64,000 nucleotides of DNA from an uncultured Eubacteriales bacterium (lineage in GTDB: Bacteria; Bacillota; Clostridia; Oscillospirales; Acutalibacteraceae): the NCBI GenBank assembly GCA_934729465.1, contig CAKVEP010000002.1, forward strand, positions 62,001 through 126,000. Direction: 5' to 3'. The notes beneath the pieces are model-generated. The model searched no databases, was not told the origin of the DNA, and saw nothing but the letters and a program-made list of their open reading frames with translations. Made by a program: the position numbers and the translations under genes. How positions within the stretch are numbered: position 1 is the first letter of the stretch; every line of letters begins with the position of its first letter. Positions 52,601 through 62,029 of this stretch are shown one piece after another.

Positions 52601-52676
52601 CTATAATTAACCATTTTCATTTAATTTCTTTTAAAATTTAATATGTTCAAGCGACAAACAAGCGACAAAATATAAT

Positions 52677-52725
52677 TATAGCACGGAATAAACTCTTGAT
52701 TTTACTGGGTTTGTGCCGTGCTATA
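52677..52725. repeat. inverted repeat at the recombinase remnant edge
   Basis: Exact 10-base repeat TATAGCACGG (52677) and CCGTGCTATA (52716), separated by 29 bases. The right arm overlaps the stop of the recombinase remnant. It could be an old element end or a minus-strand hairpin. Confidence 0.5.
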
Positions 52726-53105
52726 TATTTTCCTTTTCAAAGTAAACTTCTATGCCTTTTTCCTTCAAATTTCGGACTGTTGTCAGCGTATCCACTGTAT
52801 TTCTTGTAAATCTCGATATGGACTTTGTTATGACCATGTCAATTTTTTCCCGCTCTGCAGTCGTTTAAGAGTCTTTCAAAATCTGGTCTTGCACTCTTTG
52901 TCCCTGTGTACGTTTTGTCAGAGTAAACGCCTACATATTCCAATCCGGGATGGCTTTGTATCATCTCACTATAATAACTTATTTGTGCAGAAAGCGAATG
53001 AATCATTTCATCTTTGCCGCTTGAAACTCTGGCATAGACCGCCACTCATTTTAGCTTTGGAAGTGGTAGTATTGCTTTGTCTATTAAACTTACGATTCTT
53101 CCCAT
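52721..53105 (-). pseudogene. serine recombinase (resolvase/invertase family), N-terminal remnant
   Basis: Starts at an ATG at 53105 after AAAGGAGG and reads MGRIVSLIDKAILPLPKLK, then TGA, then in the same frame VAVYARVSSGKDEMIHSLSA with the catalytic Ser of the ARVSS motif. DFERLLNDCRAGK is followed by a run of six A; removing one A restores IDMVITKSISRFTRNTVDTL, a hallmark of this family. It ends at GIEVYFEKENI-stop, where complete proteins have hundreds of residues more. So one nonsense change, one frameshift and a truncation. Confidence 0.8.
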
Positions 53106-53172
53106 AAAAACCTCCTTTCGATTCGTATATTATCTCTGTGCACCCCAGTTATCAAGCAATTTTTAAGGAATA

Positions 53173-53255
53173 TCAGCTAAAAATCGGATTATATTTTTTA
53201 GCTGAGAGTTCTTGAAATTTCTCATATTCTTTTTAGTTATTAGTTTCTGATTTAA
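53173..53255 (-). pseudogene. remnant of a small SHOCT-like element protein
   Basis: Frame reads KSETNN, a stop, then KEYEKFQELSAKKYNPIFS and stop. Short proteins ending EYEKF...AEKYNPIF often sit between the HTH protein and the serine recombinase in clostridial elements. Only this end is visible; the match is from memory. Confidence 0.3.
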
Positions 53256-53301
53256 CAAATTTTATGCAATGTGCATTATTGCAGCATGATTTTTTTCACT
53301 T

Positions 53302-53589
53302 TCAAATCGCTCTTGAGATATTTTCATTAACATCACGCCCTTTTTTCATTTTTCGCCAGTAGGTTATCCTGCAATTGTCGTAGCAGAATATCTTTGCTCG
53401 ATGCTTTGGGATAAGCTCCAGTTTTTTATTTCAGTTTTTGAAAAATCCTGTTTTTTCCTTCTGATTAACTCCCCGTCTTAAAAAAGATTTTACAGTGTTC
53501 TCCGATGGAGAAAGCAAAAGAGCTATCTTTCGACAGCTCTTTCCTTCATTTTTTAACGATAAAATTTTCTGTTTTTGACTGTCCGTCGT
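53302..53589 (-). pseudogene. element-borne HTH / zinc-ribbon protein, decayed
   Basis: Behind a good ribosome site (AGGAGGAG) the expected ATG is ACG (53589-53587). The frame then reads TDSQKQKILSLKNEGKSCRK and IALLLSPSENTVKSFLRRG, a sigma-like helix-turn-helix. After GFFKN a TGA stands where a Cys codon is expected, and the frame continues NKKLELIPKHRAKIFCYDNC and RITYWRKMKKG, matching the second half of a CxxC...CxxCR zinc ribbon. Proteins of this plan accompany serine recombinases in clostridial elements. Confidence 0.6.
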
Positions 53590-53606
53590 GGAAACTCCTC
53601 CTAAAA

Positions 53607-53888
53607 TTAATGGATTAAGTTTAATGCTTTAAGTGTTTCATAAACGTAATTCGACCCTCGTGAGATGAGGATACCCGTTAAAATACAGCCAATGTAGGGA
53701 ATTTGTGACTCCATTTTTAGATATTTAGGTAAATCAAACTTATATGCCACAGCAATGACTATTCCTAAAGTTAAACTTAAAATCATCTGCCAAGGCACAA
53801 TGCCCGATACAAAAAATTCATTGATATAAGTGATAATTCCTTCGACCAAAACCGCAGTTGTTGTTATTTTTGAAATATCTTCACTCAT
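53607..53888 (-). CDS. phage holin-like membrane protein
   Basis: 93 residues from the ATG at 53888, which overlaps the endolysin stop as ATGA; GGAGGTG lies just upstream. Two or three membrane segments (TTTAVLVEGIITYINEFF, MILSLTLGIVIAVAYKF, IGCILTGILIS) and the DLPKYLKM linker fit a clostridial phage holin that makes pores for lysin release. The gene looks intact although its neighbours are broken. Confidence 0.7.
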   Translation of the reverse strand: MSEDISKITTTAVLVEGIITYINEFFVSGIVPWQMILSLTLGIVIAVAYKFDLPKYLKMESQIPYIGCILTGILISRGSNYVYETLKALNLIH

Positions 53889-54409
53889 TTTTGCACCTCC
53901 ACGATGAAAGCATCTGTAAAACCAGAATTTCTCGTTTTTTGCAGACAACTCTCGGCATTAGATTTTTGAGAAAAAGCTCCAACTTGCACTCTGTAAAGTT
54001 TCCCTGTGGTTTCGCTTGAATCGGTTTTGTATGTGAATCCAAAATGACTGCATACACCTTTACAGATAGCTTCTCCGATAGTTTTCGTATTTTCTATAAT
54101 CCATTTTGCACCTTCGGTCGTATCGTGGAACTCAACCTCCACGTAAACTGCAATGGCTTTTGTGGAATTCAGCTCCGCGAGGGAAGAATTTGCCTTTAAA
54201 GTGTAGTCCGGTCCCGGCGAAATCGGTGCAACGGTGTCTAGGATTGCTTGTCCGGCTTTTTTGTTTTCTGCATTCATAGAATAAACCATAACTAAAGTGC
54301 CGCCGAGTGTCTGACCATTGAACGCATTGGTATGGATTGGAATATGTAAATCAGGGCTCCATGCGTTACTTTTACTGATGTTTTGTGACATAGATTGCCC
54401 TTCTGGCAC
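53885..54409 (-). pseudogene. endolysin (N-acetylmuramoyl-L-alanine amidase + SPOR domain), 5'-truncated
   Basis: 174 residues are open. The amidase_3 part begins in the middle (SNAWSPDLHIPIHTNAFNGQ, with a zinc-binding His) and continues to VEVEFHDTTEGAKWI with the catalytic Glu and terminal GEAICKGVCSHFGF. About 60 N-terminal residues with the first zinc ligands (the H and E of the GHG/E region) are missing. Residues 135-174 are a SPOR-like domain (YRVQVGAFSQKSNAESCL...). The missing part was replaced by the tail-protein fragment at 54411, which points to a deletion. Confidence 0.75.
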
Positions 54410-54410
54410 T

Positions 54411-54611
54411 TTATTGACCGGATGTAACAGTCTGAGAATAACTTATACCGTTAATTCCACAGTAACAAGTTCCGCTTCCGAATGTAGTATATCCCTGATT
54501 TGTCCTAAAGAACCATACTCTTACTGTAATATTTGACGTATTATTTTCGATACTTTGGCTATTAACATTTACTTCAATTCTGTATTTTATATATTTATTT
54601 GATGTAGGCAC
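54411..54611 (-). pseudogene. phage structural protein fragment (DUF859-like N-terminus)
   Basis: 66 residues from a GTG at 54611 with AAAGGAG eight bases upstream. Reads MPTSNKYIKYRIEVNVNSQS and WFFRTNQGYTTFGSGTCYCG, a pattern I associate with the N-terminal domain of DUF859 siphophage minor structural proteins. It stops abruptly at VTSGQ, one base from the truncated endolysin frame, as expected if a deletion fused the two genes. Confidence 0.55.
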
Positions 54612-55056
54612 ATGGTTCGCTCCTTTCAGTCGCTCATAATTTAAAGTGTACAATGTACAATTAATGATTCATCACTTCCTGGCATTCTTTCATTATGTTT
54701 TAACTGAAAGAAGTACGCAAAGCGTACTTCAAAAACCGCGAGCTATGCGCGTGAGATTAAGACTTAATTATGAATGCACCAAATTTATGTATACAAGTCA
54801 TAGAAGTGTAAATCCAATAAATGGAATAGATAGTGGAATAAATAATATATTGCACACGCAACACAAAAAATGTATAATTGATTTAACTGATGTAGAATTA
54901 TTTTAGTGCAAATCACAATTTAAACTATTTATTATATAAAATTAATAATTTTACTATTGAATTTTAGAAATAAAATATATATAATTAAATAAAAACAGTC
55001 AATGTATTATAGTGTATATTGTGGTAATGTATATAAATTAAGAAAGGAGAAATAAA
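54612..55056. other. 445-base intergenic region left of the adhesin
   Basis: Holds the perfect hairpin at 54710-54730, a CGCGagctatgCGCG palindrome next to it, and an AT-rich run with the ribosome site AGAAAGGAG before 55057. An 86-codon open frame (54646-54906) has no ribosome site and a low-quality product and is not called. Confidence 0.5.
54710..54730. repeat. perfect short hairpin
   Basis: GAAGTACGC AAA GCGTACTTC, a 9-base perfect stem with a 3-base loop, between the prophage debris and the adhesin gene. There is no T-run directly after it. Confidence 0.6.
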
Positions 55057-58000
55057 ATGAAGAAATTTACATCGCTTTTATTAAGTATGCTGATCTTGCT
55101 AACATCTTTTGGAAATTACAATATATATGGTTCAAATGTCACAATTTCTGACGATGCGAATGTGACTATTAATGATTCTGCAAATCAAACTAATTTGATA
55201 GAAACTGAAAATAGTAGTGAAAATGCAAATGAACAAGAAATTGTGGAAAATGACAAAGAAAATGATAATTCAAATAATGATATCTCTTCTGAAGATGAGG
55301 AAATATTAGTACAGTCCGCAGATGAAGAAATAGCAGTGACGTCTTTAACGACAGGACATTTTACTGTAGATGGTCCGAGTAATGGATTTTCATATGATAA
55401 TAGTAATGGTGTTTTGACTATTTCGTCTGCCGGAACTTACACGATTTCGAGAACAGATACTTCGTCAACACGTGAAAGAATAGTAGTAACTGCGTCGGCG
55501 GAGGTTATTTTGAACGGTGTGAACCTTAATTCAAATGGAGATGGAGCAGCATTAGAAGTGCAAGGAAACAGTGCCACAAATACAAGCGATAACGTCACAG
55601 CGACAATAAAGCTTAAAGGCGAGAACATATTGACAACTTTAAGCACTAACTATGCAGGTTTGCAGCTCTCAAACGGAGCAAACGTAATCCTCGAAAACGG
55701 TGCAGCTGAAAGCGAAGCTGTCGGTAGCTTAACTGTAACCGGCGGACACAATGGAGCCGGCATCGGCTCGGGTTCAAAAGGAACAGCTGGGAATATAACG
55801 ATAGCTGGCGGAACGGTGACAGCAACCGGCGGATACGATTCAGCGGGAATAGGTACAGGAGGCTCAAAAGCGAAAGCTGGTAAAATAACTATCAATGGCG
55901 GAACAGTGGTCGCGACCGGGGGAGAATATGCACCGGGAATTGGTGCTGGCTCTAGAGGATCAATCAGTGATATAGGGATATCCGATGGAAACATAATTGC
56001 CAACGGAGGAATTACTTCAGCGGGAATTGGTTCATCTGGATTTGAGGCTAGTTGTGGGAGCATAACAATAAGTGGTGGTAAAATAACTGCAACTGGAGGA
56101 AACGGGACTAGTGATACAAAGGGTGGTTCAGGTATAGGAGCTGGCGGCTATAGGACAACAACGGTCGAAACTATAACCATAAGCGGCGGAACAGTGACAG
56201 CAAAAGCAGGAAACAGTGCGGTGGGAATAGGAAAAGGAAGCACTGGTTCATGCACGGGAGTACAAATAACTGGCGGTTCAGTAAAAGCGATGGACTCTAG
56301 TGGTACAGTGAATTCGATTTCCCCGGCGCCGACATCAGATGGTACGACATCTGTATACCTAGGTATCCTCGAAAATCAAGACAGAGTGCAATGTATAACA
56401 GTTGACAATGTAGATTACAAAGTTGCTGGTAACCACCCCGACGACAGTAGCCTTTACCTATATATGACGGGAACTAATCATGCTATTGCCGGAAATGGCT
56501 GGTATACTGCTAGCTATGGCGATGGAAAATTTACTATCAGTGCTAGTGATATCGGGGGTGATTTGAGAGTATATAACGAAGAAGGAAACTTTGCAGCTTA
56601 TGTGTACAGTTATGAAGGTAACGTTATGACCATAAGTGCTACTGACGCAGAAAAAATATACACAATAAAGCTTAAAGATGGCGTAACTCAAACCTCTGAT
56701 AGAATAGTTATAAACACAAATGCAACTATTGTTTTAGACAACGTGAGTATTAATACATCTGCAGGAACGCCACTAGAAGTGCAAGGAAACAGTGCCACAA
56801 ATGCAAGCGATAACGTCACAGCGACAATAAAGCTTAAAGGCACGAACAAGTTGACAACTACAAACATTAACTGTGCAGGTTTGCAACTCTCAAATGGAGC
56901 AAACGTAATCCTCGAAAACGGTGCAGCTGAAAGCGAAACTGTCGGTAGCTTAACCGCAACTGGCGGAGGTACTACAAGCAAGGGAGGAGCAGGAATTGGT
57001 TCAGGATCTGCAGGGATAGCTGGGAATATAGATATAAAGAGCGGAAACGTAACTGCAACCGGCGGATACGATTCAGCGGGAATAGGCACAGGAGGCAGCG
57101 CAGGGACAGTCGGCAACATAACAATTATTGGTGGGACACTAAAAGTATATGGAGGAAAATATTCAGCAGGAATTGGCTCTGGGTCTATGGCGACGGCTGG
57201 AAATATAACCATAAACGGCGACGCAATATTGGAAGAGGTTGCTGGAGGTAGTACTAGCAGTGCATATGCAGGAGCGGGAATTGGTGCGGGGCATGGTGCG
57301 AAAGCCGGGTATATAAAAATAGAAAATGCTACAATAAAAAAGGTGACCGCCCAAGAAGGAGCAGCAGGAATTGGTGCAGGATGCCTAGGTACAACACAAG
57401 ATATAACCATAATCAACAGTAGCATAACTGTAACCGGCGGAAGCTGGGGAGCCGGCATCGGCTCGGGTACCGAAGGAACAACTGGGGATATAACCATAAG
57501 TGGCGGAACGGTGACAGCAACCGGAGGACACGGTGCAGCCGGCATAGGTTCTGGTTATGGAACCAAATCATCAGTATGCGGAAATATTACAATAACCAGC
57601 GGAACTATCACAGCAAAGTCTAATGGTGAAGGTGCTGGCATAGGCACGGGTAGCGCTTCGAATACACAATGCGGAACTATTACAATAACTGGCGGCTGGA
57701 TTAAGACAGATGGTGGAACATCAAAATCATATCCAGGTCCAGGCATAGGAAATGGTGCGGTAAACACGAAAGCTTTGACAATCAAGATAAGCGGTGGTAC
57801 GATAACAACTACTGGGGCTAGTGGTAGCTACGGAATTAAGGCTCAAACAAGTGTGCAAATAACCGGTGGCTCGGTAAAAGCGATGGACTCTAGTGGTACA
57901 GTGGATTCGATTTCCCCGGCGCCGACATCAGATGGTACGACATCTGTATACCTAGGTATCCTCGAAAATCAAGCCGGAGTGCAAAGTATAATAGTTGACA

Positions 58001-61000
58001 ATGTAGATTACAAAGTTGCTGGTAACCACCCTAACGACAGTAGCCTTTACCTATATATGACGGGAACTAATCATATTATTGACGGAGATGGCTGGTATTA
58101 TGCTAGCTATGGCGATAAAAACTTTACTATCAGTGATAGTGATACGGTTGATTTGAGAGTATATAACCAAGAAGGACAACTTGCAATTGATGTATTCGGC
58201 TACTACGCAAGTAACGTTTTGATCATAAATGCTACTGACGCAGAAAAAATATACACAGTAAAGCTTAGAAATGGCATAACTCAAACCTCCGATAGAATAG
58301 TTATAAAAACGAATGCGACTATTATTTTAGAAAACGTGAACATTAATACATCTGCAGGAACGCCACTAGAAGTGCAAGGAAACAGTGCCGCGATAAAGCT
58401 TAAAGGCGAGAACATATTGACAACTACAGGAGAAAACTATGCAGGTTTGCAGCTCTCAAACGGAGCAAACTTAAACCTCGAAAACGGTGCAGCTGAAAGC
58501 GAAACTATAGGTAGCTTAACCGCAACCGGCGGATACAGAGGAGCCGGCATCGGCTCGGGTAACTCCGGAATAGCTGGAAATATAACCATAAGTGGGGGAA
58601 CGGTGACAGCAACCGGCGGGACCTATGGAGCGGGCATCGGCGCGGGTGAAAACGGAACAGCTGGGAATATAACAATCAGCGGAGGAACGGTGACAGCAAC
58701 CAGCGAAATGTATGGATCGGGCATCGGCTCGGGGTATTCTAATGGTACTGGGAGCTTAAAAGTCGAAACTATAACAATCAGCGGCGGAACGGTGACAGCA
58801 ACCGGCGGAAAGTATGGAGCGGGCATCGGCTCGGGGTATGGCGCAACAGCTGGGGATATAACAATCAGCGGAGGAACGGTGACAGCAACCGGCGGATACT
58901 CTGGAGCGGGCATCGGCTCGGGGTATGGCGCAACAGCTGGGGATATAACAATCAGCGGAGGAACGGTGACAGCAAAAGCAGGAAACAGTGCGGTGGGAAT
59001 AGGCAAAGGAAGCGTTGGTTCATGCACTGGAGTACAAATAACTGGCGGTTCGGTAAAAGCGATGGACTCTAGTGATACAGTGAATTCGATTTCCCCGGCG
59101 CCGACATCAGATGGTAAGACATCTGTATACCTCGGTATCCTCGAAAATCAAGCCGGAGTGCAAAGTATAATAGTTGACAATGTAGACTACAAAGTTGCTG
59201 GTAACCACCCCGACGGCGACAACAATTTCTACTTGTATATGACTGGAACTAATCATATTATTGCCGGAAATAGCTGGTATACTGCTAGCTATGACAGTAG
59301 TAGCAATAATTTTACGTTTAATATTAAAGATTTGGAAGTACGTAACGAAGAAGGAAACCTTGCATCTGATGTGTGCAGTTATGAAAGTGATGTTGTGACC
59401 ATAAGTGCTACTGACGCAGAAAAGATATACACAATAAAGCTTAAAGATGGCATAACTCAAACCTCCGATAGAGTAGTTATAAACACAAATGCGACTATTG
59501 TTTTAGAAAACGTAAACATTAATACATCTGCAGGAACGCCACTAGAAGTGCAAGGAAACAGTGCCACAAATGCAAGCGATAACGTCACAGCAACAATAAA
59601 GCTTAAAGGCGAGAACATATTGACACCTACAGGAAGAAAGTATGCAGGTTTGCAGCTCTCAAACGGAGCAAACTTAATCCTCGAAAACGGTGCAGCTGAA
59701 AGCGAAACTGTCGGTAGCTTGACAGCAACCGGCGGATACTTTGGAGCGGGCATCGGCTCGGGGTATTCTGGTAGTGCTGGGGATATAACAATCAGCGGCG
59801 GAACGGTGACAGCAACCGGCGGAGACAGCGGAGCGGGCATCGGCTCGGGGTATTCTAGTTATACTGGGAGCTCAAAAGTCGAAACTATAACAATCAGCGG
59901 AGGAACGGTGACAGCAACCAGCGGAGACAGCGGAGCGGGCATCGGCTCGGGGAATTCTGGTAGTGCTGGGGATATAACAATCAGCGGCGGAACGGTGACA
60001 GCAACCGGCGGAGACTGGGGAGCGGGCATCGGCACGGGGTATTCTAGTGATACTGGGAGCTCAAAAGTCGAAACTATAACAATCAGCGGAGGAACGGTGA
60101 CAGCAACCGGCGGAAACAAAGGCGCCGGCATCGGCTCGGGGCATTCTGGTGGTACTGGGAGCTCAAAAGTCGAAACTATAACAATCAGCGGCGGAACGGT
60201 GACAGCAACCGGCGGAAGCTTTGGAGCGGGCATCGGCTCGGGGTATTCTAGTTATACTGGGAGCTCAAAAGTCGAAACTATAACAATCAGCGGCGGAACG
60301 GTGACAGCAAAAGCAGGAAACAGTGCGGTGGGAATAGGAAAAGGAAGCACTGGTTCATGCACGGGAGTACAAATAACTGGCGGTTCGGTAAAAGCGATGG
60401 ACTCTAGTGGTACAGTGGATTCGATTTCCCCGGAGCCGACATCAGATGGTACGAATCGAGCATATTTGGCGACATTGCCGGATCAATCCAATGTGAAAGA
60501 AGTTACAGTGTCTAAATATACTGTGAAAGAGACAACTGTTGAAGAAGAAACTGGTACTAATTGGGGAATCTCAAGTAATCATCCGGATGATACATCTTTG
60601 TATTTGTATTTCCCGGAACAGCATCATAAAATTATTGTTAATAGTACAGCATCTAGTGAATTAACATACTACGCTAAGTGGATGCCTACAAATAAATTTA
60701 TGATAATGACGAATAGTACATATCTTGTAACTATTCCAAATACAGTGAAACTTACAGATGGTACAACCGCAACAGAAGAGCTTACCATAAGAGATGTTGA
60801 GTTAATCCCTCCGGATATCAAAAAAGAGGTTAAAGTAAGTATTTCTGATACAGACAGAATGATATTAACAAGAGAAAATGATCCAGATAGTGAGAATCCA
60901 GCTACTGCAAAATTGGGGATTTACAAAGGAAATACTACTGATATTGCCTTGAAAGGGGGTGATACAGTAGTTACTGCAAAAGACTGTAGTGGGAGTAATG

Positions 61001-61119
61001 TTGAGACTACGCAAGGTATTACTATCGGAGTGGTGGATAGCCAATATGTAAAAGCAGGTGAATATACTGGTTCTGTAACATTTGCAATATCGTTGGCAGA
61101 GACAAAAGCATCTAATTAA
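55057..61119 (+). CDS. giant surface protein with beta-helix repeats (adhesin-like)
   Basis: 2020 residues with AGAAAGGAG before the ATG. Signal peptide (residues 1-25), then an acidic Asn/Ser/Glu linker to about residue 95. Four large modules follow, each with an LEVQGNSA...TIKLKG entry (near residues 166, 572, 1104, 1495), a run of GAGIGSG-GNITISGGTVTATGG units (a right-handed beta-helix), and an exit ITGGSVKAMDSS...VYLGILENQ (near 404, 936, 1327, 1772). Modules 1-3 add a YKVAGNHP...LYLYMTGTNH domain. Residues 1880-2020 form a separate C-terminal domain (YLVTIPNTVKL...AGEYTGSVTF) shared with the protein at 62030. No LPXTG anchor is visible. The gene is clearly GC-richer than its surroundings. 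Confidence 0.85.
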   Translation: MKKFTSLLLSMLILLTSFGNYNIYGSNVTISDDANVTINDSANQTNLIETENSSENANEQEIVENDKENDNSNNDISSEDEEILVQSADEEIAVTSLTTGHFTVDGPSNGFSYDNSNGVLTISSAGTYTISRTDTSSTRERIVVTASAEVILNGVNLNSNGDGAALEVQGNSATNTSDNVTATIKLKGENILTTLSTNYAGLQLSNGANVILENGAAESEAVGSLTVTGGHNGAGIGSGSKGTAGNITIAGGTVTATGGYDSAGIGTGGSKAKAGKITINGGTVVATGGEYAPGIGAGSRGSISDIGISDGNIIANGGITSAGIGSSGFEASCGSITISGGKITATGGNGTSDTKGGSGIGAGGYRTTTVETITISGGTVTAKAGNSAVGIGKGSTGSCTGVQITGGSVKAMDSSGTVNSISPAPTSDGTTSVYLGILENQDRVQCITVDNVDYKVAGNHPDDSSLYLYMTGTNHAIAGNGWYTASYGDGKFTISASDIGGDLRVYNEEGNFAAYVYSYEGNVMTISATDAEKIYTIKLKDGVTQTSDRIVINTNATIVLDNVSINTSAGTPLEVQGNSATNASDNVTATIKLKGTNKLTTTNINCAGLQLSNGANVILENGAAESETVGSLTATGGGTTSKGGAGIGSGSAGIAGNIDIKSGNVTATGGYDSAGIGTGGSAGTVGNITIIGGTLKVYGGKYSAGIGSGSMATAGNITINGDAILEEVAGGSTSSAYAGAGIGAGHGAKAGYIKIENATIKKVTAQEGAAGIGAGCLGTTQDITIINSSITVTGGSWGAGIGSGTEGTTGDITISGGTVTATGGHGAAGIGSGYGTKSSVCGNITITSGTITAKSNGEGAGIGTGSASNTQCGTITITGGWIKTDGGTSKSYPGPGIGNGAVNTKALTIKISGGTITTTGASGSYGIKAQTSVQITGGSVKAMDSSGTVDSISPAPTSDGTTSVYLGILENQAGVQSIIVDNVDYKVAGNHPNDSSLYLYMTGTNHIIDGDGWYYASYGDKNFTISDSDTVDLRVYNQEGQLAIDVFGYYASNVLIINATDAEKIYTVKLRNGITQTSDRIVIKTNATIILENVNINTSAGTPLEVQGNSAAIKLKGENILTTTGENYAGLQLSNGANLNLENGAAESETIGSLTATGGYRGAGIGSGNSGIAGNITISGGTVTATGGTYGAGIGAGENGTAGNITISGGTVTATSEMYGSGIGSGYSNGTGSLKVETITISGGTVTATGGKYGAGIGSGYGATAGDITISGGTVTATGGYSGAGIGSGYGATAGDITISGGTVTAKAGNSAVGIGKGSVGSCTGVQITGGSVKAMDSSDTVNSISPAPTSDGKTSVYLGILENQAGVQSIIVDNVDYKVAGNHPDGDNNFYLYMTGTNHIIAGNSWYTASYDSSSNNFTFNIKDLEVRNEEGNLASDVCSYESDVVTISATDAEKIYTIKLKDGITQTSDRVVINTNATIVLENVNINTSAGTPLEVQGNSATNASDNVTATIKLKGENILTPTGRKYAGLQLSNGANLILENGAAESETVGSLTATGGYFGAGIGSGYSGSAGDITISGGTVTATGGDSGAGIGSGYSSYTGSSKVETITISGGTVTATSGDSGAGIGSGNSGSAGDITISGGTVTATGGDWGAGIGTGYSSDTGSSKVETITISGGTVTATGGNKGAGIGSGHSGGTGSSKVETITISGGTVTATGGSFGAGIGSGYSSYTGSSKVETITISGGTVTAKAGNSAVGIGKGSTGSCTGVQITGGSVKAMDSSGTVDSISPEPTSDGTNRAYLATLPDQSNVKEVTVSKYTVKETTVEEETGTNWGISSNHPDDTSLYLYFPEQHHKIIVNSTASSELTYYAKWMPTNKFMIMTNSTYLVTIPNTVKLTDGTTATEELTIRDVELIPPDIKKEVKVSISDTDRMILTRENDPDSENPATAKLGIYKGNTTDIALKGGDTVVTAKDCSGSNVETTQGITIGVVDSQYVKAGEYTGSVTFAISLAETKASN

Positions 61120-61139
61120 AATAACAGGAGGTTTTAAAA

Positions 61140-61664
61140 ATGTCAGAGAAAGGAAATAAAGAAGAGAATAAAAAGAAACGACCTATACTGATAATTCTTT
61201 TTGGATTGATATTTATAATATGCGGGGTGCTGATTGGATATTATTGGAGCAATTTGCAAAATAAGAGTACAACTTCTATAACAGAGGTAGATAATAGCAC
61301 TGTTCCTTGGCGAGGTGAGGGCGATACATACGACGGAGAGAAAAATCCAGACGTTATAGCTATTCCGGGATTTGATAGTCTAAATTTCAAAGCCGGTGTC
61401 TTGGAACAAGCAGTTAGCTTGTATAACCCAAATCAAAACACTTGTTATTTTAAGATGTCATTGATTTTAGCTGATGGTACGAAGTTATGGGAAAGCAAAC
61501 TTGTAGAACCAGGAAAAGCATTTTACAAAATTACTCTAAATCAGTCATTATCGGTAGGTACGTATGAGAACACAGTATTAAAATACGAATGTTTCTCAAA
61601 TAGCGATGGAAGTGGAGTGCTAAATGGTTCAGAGGTCAAATTTAATTTAAACGTTAAAGAGTAA
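61140..61664 (+). CDS. membrane-anchored Ig-like surface protein
   Basis: 174 residues, AACAGGAGG before the ATG. A Lys-rich cytosolic start (MSEKGNKEENKKKR), one membrane helix (ILIILFGLIFIICGVLIGYYW), a short linker and an external beta domain starting IPGFDSLNFKAG and containing YNPNQNTCYFKMSLILADG. Two Cys in the domain could pair. Similar proteins follow large surface proteins in gut Clostridia. It could be the membrane-side partner of the adhesin, as DUF916 proteins are for WxL proteins. That role is inference. Confidence 0.7.
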   Translation: MSEKGNKEENKKKRPILIILFGLIFIICGVLIGYYWSNLQNKSTTSITEVDNSTVPWRGEGDTYDGEKNPDVIAIPGFDSLNFKAGVLEQAVSLYNPNQNTCYFKMSLILADGTKLWESKLVEPGKAFYKITLNQSLSVGTYENTVLKYECFSNSDGSGVLNGSEVKFNLNVKE

Positions 61665-61684
61665 AAGAAAAGGAGGGAATTATA

Positions 61685-61999
61685 GTGAAAAATATAGCTA
61701 TTCCGGGATTTGATAGTCTAAATTTCAAAGCCGGTGTCCCTGAACAAGCAGTTAGCTTGTATAACCCAAATCAAAACACTTGTTATTTTAAGATGTCATT
61801 GATTTTAGATGATGGTACGAAGTTATGGGAAAGCAAACTTTTAGAACCAGGACAGTCATTTAACAAAATTACACTAAACCAGTCATTACCGGTAGGTATC
61901 TATGAGAATACAGTATTAAAATACAATTGTTTCTCAAATAGCGATGGAAGTGGAGTGCTAAATGGTTCAGAGGTCAAATTTAATTTAAACGTTAAATAG
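61685..61999 (+). CDS. Ig-like domain duplicate without membrane anchor
   Basis: 104 residues from a GTG at 61685 with AAAGGAGGG upstream. From the second codon on it is almost identical, in DNA and protein, to residues 72-173 of the protein encoded just before it; differences include AD to DD and KAFYK to QSFNK. The signal/anchor and linker are missing, so as read it would stay in the cytosol. It is a partial tandem duplication that kept or gained a start signal; whether it is expressed usefully is unclear. Confidence 0.55.
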   Translation: MKNIAIPGFDSLNFKAGVPEQAVSLYNPNQNTCYFKMSLILDDGTKLWESKLLEPGQSFNKITLNQSLPVGIYENTVLKYNCFSNSDGSGVLNGSEVKFNLNVK

Positions 62000-62029
62000 T
62001 AAAAGAGAAAATAAAAGGAGGAAATTATA

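Noticed and set aside
54646..54906. 86-codon plus-strand open frame left of the adhesin.
   Set aside because: No ribosome site, runs through two hairpins, and the product looks random.
55437..60233. Long minus-strand open frames (up to 285 codons) rich in Pro-Pro-Leu-Ile-Val across the adhesin gene.
   Set aside because: They are the mirror of the Gly/Thr/Ile repeat codons on the plus strand; they repeat with the modules and lack ribosome sites.
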